Positions 23,480-34,983 of a DNA stretch of 64,000 nucleotides are shown one piece after another (the first letter of the stretch is position 1; every line of letters begins with the position of its first letter). Position numbers and translations under genes: made by a program. Below the pieces are notes generated by a model. That model saw only the letters and a program-made list of their open reading frames with translations. It was not told where the DNA came from and ran no database searches. The DNA comes from Thysanoteuthis rhombus (lineage: Eukaryota > Mollusca > Cephalopoda > Oegopsida > Thysanoteuthidae): contig OY735207.1 of the NCBI GenBank assembly GCA_963457665.1, positions 55,043,279 to 55,107,278 on the forward strand, written 5' to 3'.

Positions 23480-23860
23480 TAGCTAGTAAATGACTAAATT
23501 TTTTTTTGTAGAAGGACTTGAATAGCAGCTTTGGGCAGGGAGAAAAAAAACTCAAAATCAATTCAGTAGAAAATTGCGGGGGCGTTGCTGGGGGGGGAGG
23601 GGTATAAACGCTGTACGGGCCCCAAATAGAGGGGGGTTAAAAAGCCTTTTGACTTGAACTACTAAAAGCTTTGCGGCCCTAATGCGGTCCAGTTGTTGAA
23701 TTTAGTTCCTCTACTGCATTACTGACAAGTGACAAGTTTCACTGAATGTTGGAAGGGGGCCTCTTAGGGGACCAAGCACCTCAGGGCCCCAAAATCTCTT
23801 GCTACACATCAGAAAAAGTGCTTTTATTTACTCTTGCTAACCAAGTTGGAAAGGTATTTG
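23480..23860. other. G-rich degraded repeat, class unclear
   Basis: GGGGGCGTTGCTGGGGGG, ACGGGCCCCAAATAG and GCCTCTTAGGGGACC resemble degraded hAT-like termini, but I could not pair ends. Confidence 0.3.
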
Positions 23861-23864
23861 TATT

Positions 23865-24105
23865 ATCCCGTGACAGTCTTCCATCTGCCTATTCGTACGA
23901 TATCTTCAGAAGTTCTCAATGAATTTCGGTGTAATTTCGTGCAGGGTGGGCCATAGAGTGAAGGAGAAGTGATCAAATTTTGGGGCCGATTAATCCAGGA
24001 ATTTGTTTTCGATTTAGTGTTATTTTTGTTATTCTGCACGAAAGGAGGTTCTACGGCATTGACAGAGGTATGCGCTCTCTGGGTGCTCTTATTAGAATGA
24101 AGAAT
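23865..24105 (+). repeat. Dispersed repeat R1, near-complete
   Basis: Shows the whole family layout: ACGATATCTTCAGAAGTTCTC, TGAATTTC, GGTGGGCCAT, GTGATCAAATTTTGGGG, ATCCAGGAATTTG, a spacer, then GGCATTGACAGAGGTATGCG and CTCTCTGGGTGCTCTT. Best reference copy for the end block. Confidence 0.7.
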
Positions 24106-24109
24106 TTAT

Positions 24110-25940
24110 TAGCTATTAGCATTGCTTCTCTTATAGCTTTTGTGACTAAATCGGAAAATGTTAACGTTTTCCGAGCTGGTGTTTTTTTTAAAAGAGGACT
24201 TGAATGAGAGATTAAGGTTGGGAGAAAGAGAAAAAATCTAGGTGAAATATTTATTTTTGAAGGGAATTAATTTTTTTTTATCACTGTTTTTTTTAGTTTT
24301 CCTTTTTTTAAAAATTCGAAATCATTATTTTTAATAAAACTCAAGTAATCACTTATCAGAATCATGTTCAGTCGTAACATATTCCCAAGTACGACTAGAT
24401 TGAGACTAATGCACTTGCTTATAACATTTGTGTTTAATGTTCTTGACAATGACCAGGAAATGGTCGAAAGCGCTGAAGAACTCATAACCCAACTTACAGT
24501 GTAAACACTCATAGACTTGATACAAATATTTGTCAGCTTGTTTGAAACCGGTGAAATTTACTAAAATATTCATAAAGCAATCCTGTTTTGTCTGATGTCT
24601 TCAATAAAACCTGCTTAAATGCATTAAATAGATATTGGTCAAACTTATCGATGGTGGTCCCAAGTGGAATTCAGTAGACGTCACACAGATACGATCTTTT
24701 TTTTGTTGTTTTTTCAAGACGAAATCTTTTACACAAAAGACTAAAATCGGAAAAAAAACCCCAAAACAAAACAATTTTATTTATTTCAATTCAAAAAGAT
24801 GACTATGTAATTTATGTATTTATTTACAGCTATTAACAGTTACGTTGAGTAACACGGTTATATCCACAAGACTACAGTAAACCAGTTTTAAAGATATTTA
24901 GCTGTTTTTTTTTTCAAATATTCATAGAAAAATACAAAATTAAGTGAAAGACGAGACATGTCTGGGGTGAGAGTTATGTACCTAGAGGTAAATACGAGCA
25001 TTCTTGTGGAAAAAAAAGAAATCTTACTTGAATACACACACTCAAAATAACAACATAAAATTATCAAGAGTACCTTAGAAATGAAAGATCAATTTAATTC
25101 TTTTTCGTCTCAGCATGTTTATTTTAGTTTTATCTTAAAAAAAACTCTCAAGAAGAAAAGAGCATGGATGGACACTTCGATTAGTGCGTGATTTGCTGTA
25201 CAAAAATTAATGTGGCTAAAAATATAAACTGAAAAAAAAAAACACATTAAAAGTTTCAGCAGAGCAGTTTTGAACAGAACGGGAAAATTCTGAACGAATT
25301 AAACGCATTATTCAAAGTATACCTGTAATTAGAATGAAGGCAGGTCAAAAAGATCATAAAATGTTTATTGAATTGCTTTGCTAAGACTATCGTAGAAGCT
25401 GGTTACATTGTATTTCAACTGATGGCCTGTGCGTGTGTGTTATTCGACTATTTACAGTGTTCGATAAATTAGGTACGCGCACCTACCATCTCTGGTGCTA
25501 CATTCAGTCTCTCGTTTGATTCCCTCCCCTCTATACAAGTTCCCACCTATCGCCTTCTTCTCCCTCCCTTCTCTTCTCCTCTCCCTTTTCACTCAGTCTA
25601 TAAAGCTGTTCGTATCTCGACCCCCCCACTCTGTCTGCTTCTTAGTCTTGACGTGTTTTCGCCCGTAAGAAAGAGAAAAAGACTTTCGTCTTAAATTCTT
25701 CACCATCTCCACACACCCCCTTCCTCAATTATATACACATCTTTCCTTCTCTCTTCTTCTTCTTCTTCTTCTCTGGTGTTGTTAAGTGTTTATCATTCTT
25801 TCTTCTTTGGGGGTTCCTTCTCCCTCTTGCTTGCTTTTCTTTCTTTTATTTCGTTTTTTTTTTCTTCTTTCTGTCTTTCATTCACTATGTTCGTTTCCAG
25901 CCTTGCTACTTCCCTCTATTGCCTACTTCACAACTTGAAG
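24110..25940. other. Intergenic with one R2 copy
   Basis: AT-rich to about 25430, then a pyrimidine-rich stretch (25500-25900) with a CTATAAAG motif at 25598. No conserved ORF. Confidence 0.5.
24645..24695 (+). repeat. CRE-bearing repeat R2 (short)
   Basis: GGTGGTCCCAAGTGGAATTC then AGTAGACGTCACACAGATACGATC. The GACGTCAC core is kept. Only the first part of the repeat is present. Confidence 0.6.
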
Positions 25941-25949
25941 GAATACAAA

Positions 25950-26847
25950 GTTGATAACAACATCCATTTATTTACACACACCACCACAACTGATAACTTG
26001 ACAACTCTACAAAACATTTCAGCCTTTTGTTTATGTTTAGTTTACGAGAGAATGCCCTCATGCAGTATTGACATGGTCGAATAACACCTTTGGTAAAAAT
26101 TTAACCACTGAAAAAAAAAAAGAAAAAAAAAAGAAAGTTCACCTAGGTGTTGTAAAATTCATACCTACCTGTCCAATTTTATGTTTAGATATACAAGAAG
26201 TTCCACATGCATTTCTGAGACGGCCAAATAACACCTTTGGTAAAATATAACCACTGGAAGAAAAAAAATTGTTTTGTTTTTTTTCAAGTTCACCTAGGTG
26301 TAGATAAAACACCTGTCTTTTTGCCTTTGGAAAAATAAGTCCATTTCAATAATAACAACTTACTTTACAAAATATTCAACCCATGTTTATGATTTCAAGC
26401 AGGAGGGCCCACAATAACACCTTCGGTCAAATTTAGCCATTGGAAAAAGAAAAAAGTTCACTCAGGTGTTATTGAATTCTTATCTACCTGTGTTTATGAC
26501 CATTTTCCAACAATAACAAAATACCTGAAAAATATTCAGCCTTCTTATTTTGTTCACAAGATGAACACTATTGACACGGACGAATGAGACTTTTTGAAAA
26601 ATTTAACCACTGGAAATAGAAAAAAAAAAGTTCTCCTAGGTGTTTTTGAATTTTTTTACCTGCCTTTTCCTTTTCCTCAATAGTTTTATGTACATATTTT
26701 CAACACATACACGCACATTAGAAATTACCCCATTGTCTACACCCTATTCTTGCAAATGGTACAAAAAAAATTACTTAGGTGTTAAAGTCTTATACACCTG
26801 TCTTTTTTTTGTAGTTTTACGTGGATTTCGACACGTAACACATTCAT

Positions 26848-26891
<44 letters not shown>

Positions 26892-26940
26892 GCACCATTG
26901 TCTACATTCCACTATTGCAAATGATGCAAAAATATATAAA
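25950..26940 (+). repeat. Tandem array of hairpin-forming units
   Basis: Four to six diverged units of about 140-185 bp. The unit core is AATAACACCTTTGGTAAAA, TTAACCACTGGAAA, an A-rich loop, then GTTCACCTAGGTGTTATTG. AATAACACCT and AGGTGTTATT are reverse complements, so each unit can form a stem. The stem is perfect over ten bases in the unit at 26413-26473, shorter at 26082-26151 and 26227-26301, and the left arm is eroded in the unit ending near 26645. Only the right arm remains near 26775. A second block (CATTGTCTACA.., TTGCAAATG.T.CAAAA) is duplicated at about 26729 and 26899 around a (TA)n(CA)n run. Confidence 0.7.
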
Positions 26941-29110
26941 CCTCCTTGAGTTGAACTCCAAAATATCTACACTGTAAACAAAGCCAATCATCTCTTCACT
27001 TTCCTTATCAATTTCAGTTTTACTTTTTGGGGAACAGGTGAGTTCATGCCTTTACTTTTCCTTTTATAAACTTCATAGTTCTAGTTTATTTTGACAGTTT
27101 TCTACGGAAATCAAATCCGAAATATTTAATAATCGCAACTTTTCCCGCTTTTTCTTCATTTTAGAAACTTTTTAGGAAACTGGTGGAAAAAAAAAGAAAA
27201 GAGAGGAAATCGTGCAAATAAAAAGAGAAATATCTTTATACTTGATTTATTTACATGTTAGATGAAAATAAGATTATGGGCAGTTCTTTATTTTTCTTCT
27301 CCACTCTCAGAAAATTATGCCATATTCAGAAATTTGAAGATTTCTTTAAAAAATTTTGAAAATCTTTAAAAATTGGAGATTTTGTAAAGGAATTTCAAGA
27401 TCTTTTAGAAATTTTAAGATTCAAAAAAATAGTTTCCACTGTAAAAAAAAAAGGTTACAATATGAATAGTGAAATGAGATTAAGATAAATTATCTTTGAA
27501 AGGTTTTGTTCAAGTTTTTTTGTCGCTAACCAAGTTATTTTGATTTGTTTTTTGTTTTTTAAGGTGAAGTAGTGTTTAGAAGAAATAAAAAGTAGTTTAT
27601 ATACAATAAATTAGTATAAAAAAAATTAGTGCAAAGATTTTGACGAAAAAAATTGTCTCTACTTTCTCATACAAGCTTGGAGCTTTTTTTCCTTCAGGTG
27701 TCGATTTCCCGATGAACATTTTTGGTCATACCTATTTAAAATTCTGAAAGTAAATGTAAGTTGTCCTCCAACCAAATAGATGTTTTTATTTGACATAACC
27801 ATAAATTTTAGATTTCTAAGAATACATTCTTGTTCTGGCTTAATGGAAATTCTATCTTAGCTTGGCATTGGACTTTCGCTTTGTCTCCTCAGTGGATTTG
27901 CATAGTAAATTGAACATCGGGTATCGTAAAGAAGAACACAAAGTCAGGGTCCAGTTTTAAATCTCATTTACTCTGTAAATCGATCACCCACTTTCGAGCC
28001 AAATAAATCACTTCCCCTATAAAAGTTACTTTTTCCCTAAAATGGAGAATTTCCGGGAGAAAATAAAGTTAGGTTTAGCCAGAGCAGTTCGAACTACGAG
28101 GGTAAACGTGTTCTTCATGATTATTCATTCTGGTTAGCTAAACCGAATTTTAACCCATGGGTTTGTAGTTTCTTTGTTTTATACTACTTGTAACAAACGA
28201 AACATTCTCCTCCGAAAACTCCAAGATTTTTTCCTTCTTCCTCTGTTTTCGTGGATTTCTTTCTTTATGGGAAATTTCTTTGTGTCTGAGTGAGAAGGAT
28301 GCAACTTCAGGTAAATGTTTGACTTGACATCTTTTTGAGGCACCCAAATTTAATTTTTATTCGTTGCTTTATCGTCGAGTTCGTATTTCTTTTCTCTTTT
28401 TTTTATTGTTTATCCATGTGTTTATTTTGCTGGGTTGGAGATATATAGGTACCTGTAATTTTGAAAATAGTCATTTACATTCAAAGAGGTTTTTTTTTTC
28501 GTACTATTGAACTCTTTTTATATTGTTCCCACAACGTTTTGTTTGATTCATTCGTCTGCCTCCTTCAGGTGAACAATCCGACTGTAGAGGAAAGAGAGGA
28601 CTCTTTTTCCCCTGCCCCTGATATTTTTTAACCGAATAGAGGAAAAAAGTTTTCTTGTCAGGAACGGGAAGAAAAAAGATTCCGCTTCTTTTCTGCCTTC
28701 GGATAGTACACTTGAAGAAGGCCGTAGAATATGACTGGAGATAAACAAATCAAGTCATTCCTTTTAAGCTCTGAAGCACCCTCAGTCTTTCAATATACGC
28801 TGGTCATCCTTTCTAATATTGATTTATTGAAATATTGTTTAACCTCTTTCGTGAGTTCTGCTTACTCATCTAACATTCGGAACCACAATAATATCTTTGT
28901 GGACTACAGGTTGGGAATTGCAGGCCTAACGTTTTGAATTAATTGGGGTTCCCTTAGACATTACTCAATTGAATTAGTCGAATAGAGAAACTCTTTGTTC
29001 AAAATTTGGTCTGACATTTCCTTCTACTTTTTATGCTTGTAAATATTTAATTTTCATCAACTGGAGTCTGCAACTTGTGAGAAAATTGGTACAGGAAAAA
29101 AGTGTTTTTG
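26940..29110. other. Intergenic, no gene seen
   Basis: AT-rich with A and T runs. An ATG at 28042 opens a 20-codon frame to a GTAAAC, but it is unsupported. The short TTTAGAAATTT / TTTGAAGATT echoes at 27320-27430 are low-complexity direct repeats. Confidence 0.5.
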
Positions 29111-29113
29111 CCG

Positions 29114-29290
29114 GCCATTCTCAACCTTTTGGAGGCCACAGCCCCCTTAAGAGTCCTTCTCAGGTTCCCGTCCCCCCCCTGCCCCCTGTAAATCAGGGAT
29201 ACAGATGGACTGAAATTCATTCATCATAACATCAGCAATATGTGCAAAGACCCCTTGAGGGGGCAATATGACCCCCTTGACAGTTGCTGG
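29114..29290 (+). mobile_element. hAT-like terminus, partial
   Basis: CCATTCTCAACCTTTTGGAGGC followed by a CCCC-rich stretch resembles the TTCTCAACC-type ends of the elements at 42712 and 60809. No right end or target duplication was found, so it is a fragment. Confidence 0.4.
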
Positions 29291-29694
29291 TTTACACCTC
29301 TATTTTTCTTAACTTACCCGGGTGTCCTTATAACTACATTCCTGGGTGTGGGTGTCTGCTTGGGGGCAGATGAAAGAACAATTCATACCAAGGGGTTAGG
29401 GCAAAAAGATATATCTGGATGTCCATCGTCAGGTATAGGATTAAGGAGTGCTTAAGCTGTGACTTGTCACTGTCCACAGTGACCCCTTGATCCCTAGCTT
29501 CTCTAAAGTTCCAACTTAGGAAGAGGGCCTATTTCAAGGAGAGGGTGGTCAGATGCCCTGTTTGCCACCTCACCCCTGCACGCATGTCTGTTTGAATGCT
29601 TGAAAGATTTTACAAGCATTAAAGTGGGGGGGAGCCTTTTTGTTCAAATTCGGAATGGAAGTTGTGACAATTATGATTGATCTGGAACCATAAA

Positions 29695-30085
29695 CAAAGG
29701 TTTCTTCAGTTCCTAAGTGATTTCAAACTGCTTGGCTATGCATGTGTCATGTGTACAGGCCACACCAACAGAGCTAAAGGGATGAAAATTTAACCACTCC
29801 TTATAATTTATGGGGAAAAAATATTCTTTGAAAATATCACACACCCCAAAACCAAGTTGTTTTTGAGGGGGGGTGAATTTACTATGTAATTTTATGCTAA
29901 TTTGATTCCTTAGTTGATATTCAGCAGCATTCACCTTTGTTATTTTAGAAAAAAAATTCAGACTTCTAGTGACCACCACCCAACAAAAGGCGAGAGAAGT
30001 AATTTATTGATCACCCCTTTTTCAAATTTTTTAATTCAATAAAAATTTTTGAATGAATTAACCAGACTAATCATGGTATTTATCA
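29695..30085 (+). repeat. Dispersed repeat R8, copy 1
   Basis: Aligns with 34475-34890 along most of its length and with 52855-53090 for the first two thirds. Landmarks are GTTTCTTCAGTT, GAGCTAAAG, TTACTATGTAA.TTTATGCTAA, TTCAGACTT, AAAGGC.AG and TTGATCACC, then AACCAGAC. No terminal repeats are seen. Confidence 0.6.
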
Positions 30086-30445
30086 ATGAATTTCAATGAC
30101 ATTTTGTGGAAGTGTGGGTCATCGGTTAAGGATGAATTGATTAAATTTTGGAGTCGATCCAAGATTATTTTTTTCCAATTGAAAGATAATTTTTCTTGAC
30201 AAATTAATGTATTTGCTTTTGTTGGTTCACACAATACCTCCAAAAGTTTCCAGTGAATTCAATTTGGTTGAATGGTTGGCTATGGCCAAAAGAATTGATT
30301 AAACTTTGGGGTGGATCCAGGAATTTTTTTCTGCAGTCACCTCCTCTGCATCATAGCTAGATATGTTTTGATTTTCATGAATTTTTTAGTGACAATGACG
30401 GAGGTATTCATTCTCTGAGTTCTTTCTGCCTCAGATCGGTAACAA
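30085..30445 (+). repeat. Dispersed repeat R1, two units plus end block
   Basis: The unit block (TTGATTAAATTTTGGAGT, GATCCA) occurs at about 30130 and again at about 30292. After that comes GACAATGACGGAGGTATTCA with TCTCTGAGTTCTT. The two units are about 160 bp apart, showing that R1 carries an internal tandem unit. Confidence 0.7.
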
Positions 30446-30449
30446 TTTC

Positions 30450-31705
30450 ACTCAATAGGAAATCTCATTTCCTACATTTTTCTTCCTCAGGTATCTTCAT
30501 ATTTTGCCAAGAAGCATTGCTGCAGGGGGAGGGAATATTTGAAAATGCTCCTAGGGCCCCCCCCCCCCCCCCCAATGGAGGATAGCCCCTCCAAAAGCTT
30601 CATAAATAGTTCAATTGCATTTCTGCTGACATCATAGAATAACAAGAATGTATTTGTACATACATGAATTGCATGAATGATTATTCAGCGTTTGGGAGTT
30701 GTTTTTCCCCAATTAAGTGATAGTGTATGTCTATGTATTCTAAATTTTCCTTTTTCATCATATCTAAGTAAATGTTGGAGGGGGCCCTTCAAAAAGCCAA
30801 GCCATTTGGGAGCTCGACTTCTTGAGGGGCCTCCTGTAGCTACATTATTGCTTTGAGCTTGTATATTTTTTTTTGTTTTTTTTTTTTTTGCTAATATGAT
30901 TTTCAAGTTGAATTGAAGGAATTTAAAATAACCAAATAGATTCGAACTTATATTGGGATCAAAAGCAATAAAGAGAAAAAGATAAAAAACCCCTTTTTTT
31001 TTTTTATAGTATAAGATTACGAAAACCTGGTGGACCCTTGGAAATTCCATAGATGTTAATAATCAGGATATCATCATTACTCTCGTATAAATATTTCTGT
31101 AATTAAAGTATATAATTTCGTTAGTGTCATTTATCACTAATGGAAAGTATCTATATTGACTTTAATTATGGGCAAAGGCAAATGGAACTAAAATATCTAC
31201 AGTGGTTATTATTATTATTGATTACTTTTGCTATCTGCCTAGACTCCTGTGGTCTAGTACTGCTATAACTTGATTTTTAGGTTTCAGTCTTCTGAGGGAA
31301 GAGTAGTGGATGAGAGTTATAGAGTAGGCTGTGTCCCTTATGTGGCCATTCAAGCATAAGATCCCTCTTCCATTTTTCCACTTCATCATATTGCAACAAT
31401 GGGTGCGGAGGGAGAGGGAATGGAAGATATGTGGAGAATGAGAAAAAATCAGAAAGCCTAAAAGTCGTTCATACAAGCCAGCTGAATAATAGCATAATCC
31501 TCTGATAACTATTATTAGATCTTTATGAAACGTGTTCTCACATGATAGATCTTTATCAACGTCTATCTGTCTCTCTCTCTCTCTCTCTCTGTTTTTATAT
31601 ATACACATCATATATGATGACTGTGGCTTTGCAAACCAAGATTTGTGAGGTTTTTTTTTTTTCGGCCTCTTGCAGACCCCAAGACTGCAGGGTGTGAACA
31701 TGAAT
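30450..31705. other. Intergenic, homopolymer-rich
   Basis: Contains a C-run of about 16-17 near 30558, T runs near 30870 and 30993, and (TC)n at 31570-31591. The minus-strand ORFs of 121 and 156 codons have no family resemblance. Confidence 0.5.
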
Positions 31706-32155
31706 AGCCCAGTGCCTTAAGAATCCCGATGTGAATCCAATTGAGAACTTATGGAATGAATTGAAAAAACATGTAAGCGCGAGAAAATAAACAAATCTGC
31801 ATCAAATCGAAGATTCTGCACATCAAGAATAGCAAATCAACCCTTCTGATGTTCGTTCTTACATAGTAACAGGTTATAAAAGATTAGAGAAAGTTATAAC
31901 TCGGACAGGATATACGATTGACTGTTAATTTTCTCGTGTTATTTATGAGGGGCATGCAATTATTTTTTTTCTTTTCCTCACAATTATCAAAAATTGAATA
32001 TGTATCTGAAATTTTAGTTTATTCTACATTTACTAACCTCATACCTTTCGCTAGCTCTGTCTCGCAGGAAATCTCTGGAACTCAATTATTTTTATAATCA
32101 TTTTCAATAAATTGAGAAAAATAAAATTGTGCTTATAATTTTAGTCACAACTCTG
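31706..32155 (+). mobile_element. Tc1-like transposon, 3' end only
   Basis: One plus-strand frame reads NPDVNPIENLWNELKKHVSARK near 31723-31788. This is the conserved block around the last catalytic region of Tc1 transposases (family form SPDLNPIENLW). It goes on to YKRLEKVI..TGYTID, the usual carboxy end, just before 31930. The aspartate of the SPDL motif is kept as NPDV. A stop follows SARK, so it cannot be made as an intact protein. The element closes with a terminal repeat whose outer strand reads CAGAGTTGTGACTAAAATTA (32136-32155). The start is abrupt at about 31706, so the amino part and left terminal repeat are missing. Confidence 0.8.
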
Positions 32156-32159
32156 AGTG

Positions 32160-32520
32160 TGTGTATGTATATATGTCTTAGAGTAACCTACGTAAATAAG
32201 CCATGTTTCAAATGATGTGGTATAAAAATGATATCAATATACAATACAAATAAAACCTTATATAAAATGACAAATTACATGTATGGCATGAACTACATAA
32301 TAAAGAGAGGTGGTGTTTGATCAACACTGTTGGGGTGTCATGTTTATATAACTGTACTGTTTTTAAAATCCCTGGAACAGAGACATGGCAAGAACTGATG
32401 ATCCCAGCAAGAGACAATTTATACATTGTACTGTAATAACAAAGTATAGGAGAAACAGGGAAAAAAACAGTAGAAAAAATGACATAAATTGTATTGATAG
32501 ATATTGAGATATAGGTGACT
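32160..32520 (+). repeat. Repeat R4, copy 1
   Basis: Aligns almost end to end with 62380-62770: AGAGTAACCTACG, AAGCC.TGTTTCA, ATGATATCAAT, ACAAATAAAACCTTAT, GGTGTTTGATCAAC, TTGGGGTGTCAT, CAATTTATACATTGTAC and GATAGATATTGA. A short GTATGTATATATG stretch lies at its left edge, as a TA run does in copy 2. Confidence 0.8.
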
Positions 32521-32589
32521 GAAGTAACACAAAAAAAATCTTCTGAAAAAGTTTTTTAATGTTTAGTGTTCAAAGCTGTAAAGCTTTCA

Positions 32590-32590
<1 letters not shown>

Positions 32591-32636
<46 letters not shown>
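32591..32636. repeat. (AT)n microsatellite
   Basis: Uninterrupted AT run of about 46 bp. Confidence 0.95.
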
Positions 32637-32639
<3 letters not shown>

Positions 32640-33619
32640 ACATATGTACACACATGCAATATGTTCATAGCTCTAAGATCTCAGTAATAAAACCTCAAAT
32701 AATTAGTTTGTTTCTCTGTCTTTTTTTCTTCCTGGTAGGTCATTCATTCAGGTCAGTCTGTGGGGAAGGAGAGAGGGGTCATTGGTTATCTGAATGTCAA
32801 TTATCGAACAAGATTTCAAGGTCCTGTAATTGTGTTCAGTATAGCTTCCTTTTTATTATGATCGGATATTTGAACAATCAATTATCCGAACGAAGTTCTC
32901 CCTACTGTCTCGTTCAGATAATTAAGGTTTCTCTCTATACACACATATGTACAGATACATACATCTGTATGATGTAATATGTATATATGTGTGTGGCGTG
33001 AATGTCTATGTGTGTATCTTGCATTTTTCGATGGAACGTTATTTGATAAAAAGTCATGGTACCGACCAGCCCATGCCCCACCCCTTGGCCGACCTTGTCT
33101 TAGATTTCTGCCATAAATATCCTTTGAAAATTATCATTGAATCTTTTTCTTTTGTGCTTTGATCTGCTCTTATATGTACAAGTAAGTAGTACCCTTACAC
33201 AGCCTACGGTTTCAGCCACCCCTGCTTGGGCTCCACGTATAACGTTACTGCTCACTCAGCGTGTTTGCGATATGTGGAACAGAGACTTGGAGGCGACCAG
33301 CACCTGCAGTGGCATCACTCTTTTTGCCTTGAGCTATTTTTACCCTTAATTGGTGGGGGGGTAGATTCATGCCTTTCCCAAGGGCATTTGAGTGAATTGA
33401 ACACAAAATGTCCCCATTACTTACTTGGTTAGCCTATTCCCCTGCTTTTATTAGTAGCTTGTATATACCGGACGATAAGATCTATGATGTACAAGGGTAT
33501 TGGGATGACTATCTCTCACTGTAACTGCTCCAAGCCCCATAACTCTCGAAATTGAACTTCCGTAGATGATCTTTTATTTATAATACCAGCACTTAGGACA
33601 CTGTGTGATATTTGCATAA
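32640..33619. other. Intergenic, unresolved GC-richer patch
   Basis: The stretch 33180-33350 is richer in GC than its surroundings and open in two plus frames (GSTYNVTAHSACLRY in one). No family was recognised and there is no clear splice frame, so no gene is called. Confidence 0.4.
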
Positions 33620-33989
33620 TCAAATCACCATAGCCCCCAAAATGACCCGCCCAATCAACCAGCCAAGTGGGCTACAGATTCTTCTCTCTTTGCTCGTCTA
33701 TACGTCTGTGTCTCTGGGTGATCCTTGTCTCATTTTTGGGGCTACAACCTCGAAAATCTGCATTAGTCCACCAGTAAGCACCATCTAAAAACAGATTCCT
33801 TTTTTTTTTTTTTTTTAAAGTGTTTTTTGGGGTCGCTGTGATCATTTTGGACCAACAATGTCAGAATGCAAACTTTCATGGTTGTAAACCGGAAAATGTG
33901 ACCTGGAGACACTCAGGTGAACAAAGAGAGAAGAATCATTTGGCTGGTTGGTCGGGCAAGCCATTTGTGGGGCTTGTCACAGTGATTTG
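33620..33989. mobile_element. Inverted-repeat element R5, full length
   Basis: The left end CAAATCACCATAGCCCCCAA pairs with the reverse-complemented right end CAAATCACTGTGACAAGCCC. Both arms continue inward through ACCAACCAGCCAA (left CAATCAACCAGCCAA), GATTCTTCTCTCTTTG, GTGTCTC.GG and ACAACC. The arms are therefore about 150 bases each around a T-rich centre. It is 370 bp and non-coding, a MITE-like foldback element. Partial copies are at 39795, 40789 and 58250. Confidence 0.8.
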
Positions 33990-33999
33990 ATTTAGTTTC

Positions 34000-34474
34000 A
34001 AACCAAGAAAAATATCTGTGAAGAAACAAATTCTTTTTTTTTTTCTAAAGAATGCTGATATGTAAACATGAGAAAACTTACTGAAATTTTGTAATTTCTG
34101 CATTGTATTCTAGTAGCAAAAATGTAATTACCTCCTCACATTTATATCTCACAAAGTTGATAAGTTTAGCATTAGTTTCTACAGAATCAATTGTAAAATT
34201 GGAAATTATTAGTAATGAATAATTAGGAATTGATAGTATTGTATAATTAGGAAGTAATCAGTTAGAATTTAACATGACATTGTTTTGTATCTCAGAAGAT
34301 TTTTCACCCTGCTCCCAGCATATTTAAATTAGTCCCTTGTAGTGCATACATTCTACTTTTGGAATCACTGGTCTAAGTGGTGACTTTTGATTCCGTTACT
34401 GTCAATCTATAGTTTACTTAAAGAATAGTGGTATAAAATTTTCTTTCTCCAGATACTGTTTATCTTGCCAACAT
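34000..34474. other. Intergenic, nothing recognised
   Basis: AT-rich, with a TGGAATCACTGG motif near 34360 that could be a degraded hAT-like end. No partner was found. Confidence 0.4.
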
Positions 34475-34888
34475 AAGTTTCTTCAGTTTTTGAGTGATTC
34501 TGGTTATCTATGTATGTGTCATGCATCACCAATTGAGCTAAAGAGCTGAATATTTAAAGATTTACTTTTATGATGTCTAGAAAAAAACGTTTTATTTCTG
34601 TTCTGTTTTTTTTCCCCCTAAAATAAGTTTGTAAGATTAAAATGTAAGATTCTGCTAAATTAGTCTCTTAGCTTGTGTCTAGAGGCATGTTTGATTTTTT
34701 TTAAATTCAAAGAAAAAATTTTAGACTTTTCAATGATCCAACTAAAGGCAAGTGAAAAAACTTATTCATTGATCACCTTTTTTTACAAATTTTCCAATTG
34801 ATCACTCCCAACATGGCATGCTGCCCAAAGAACTCAGTTACATTATGGTTTCTATTGAATGATTAACCAGACCTGTTGTTAATATTAT

Positions 34889-34890
<2 letters not shown>
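34475..34890 (+). repeat. Dispersed repeat R8, copy 2
   Basis: Same layout and orientation as 29695-30085, including the trailing TTAACCAGAC..GTTAATATTATCAA piece. Confidence 0.6.

Positions 34891-34891
<1 letters not shown>

Positions 34892-34939
<48 letters not shown>
34892..34939. repeat. (AT)n microsatellite
   Basis: AT run of about 48 bp with one GT interruption, directly after R8 copy 2. Confidence 0.95.
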
Positions 34940-34983
34940 ATTTTCAATACTAATCAGCTGTACTTTTTGTTTCAGATGATATA

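Noticed and set aside
28019-28105. CTATAAAAG, ATGGAG start and AGG|GTAAAC donor as a possible first exon
   Set aside because: TATA lies only about 20 bp before the ATG, so transcription would start downstream of it. The 20-codon peptide has no recognisable property.
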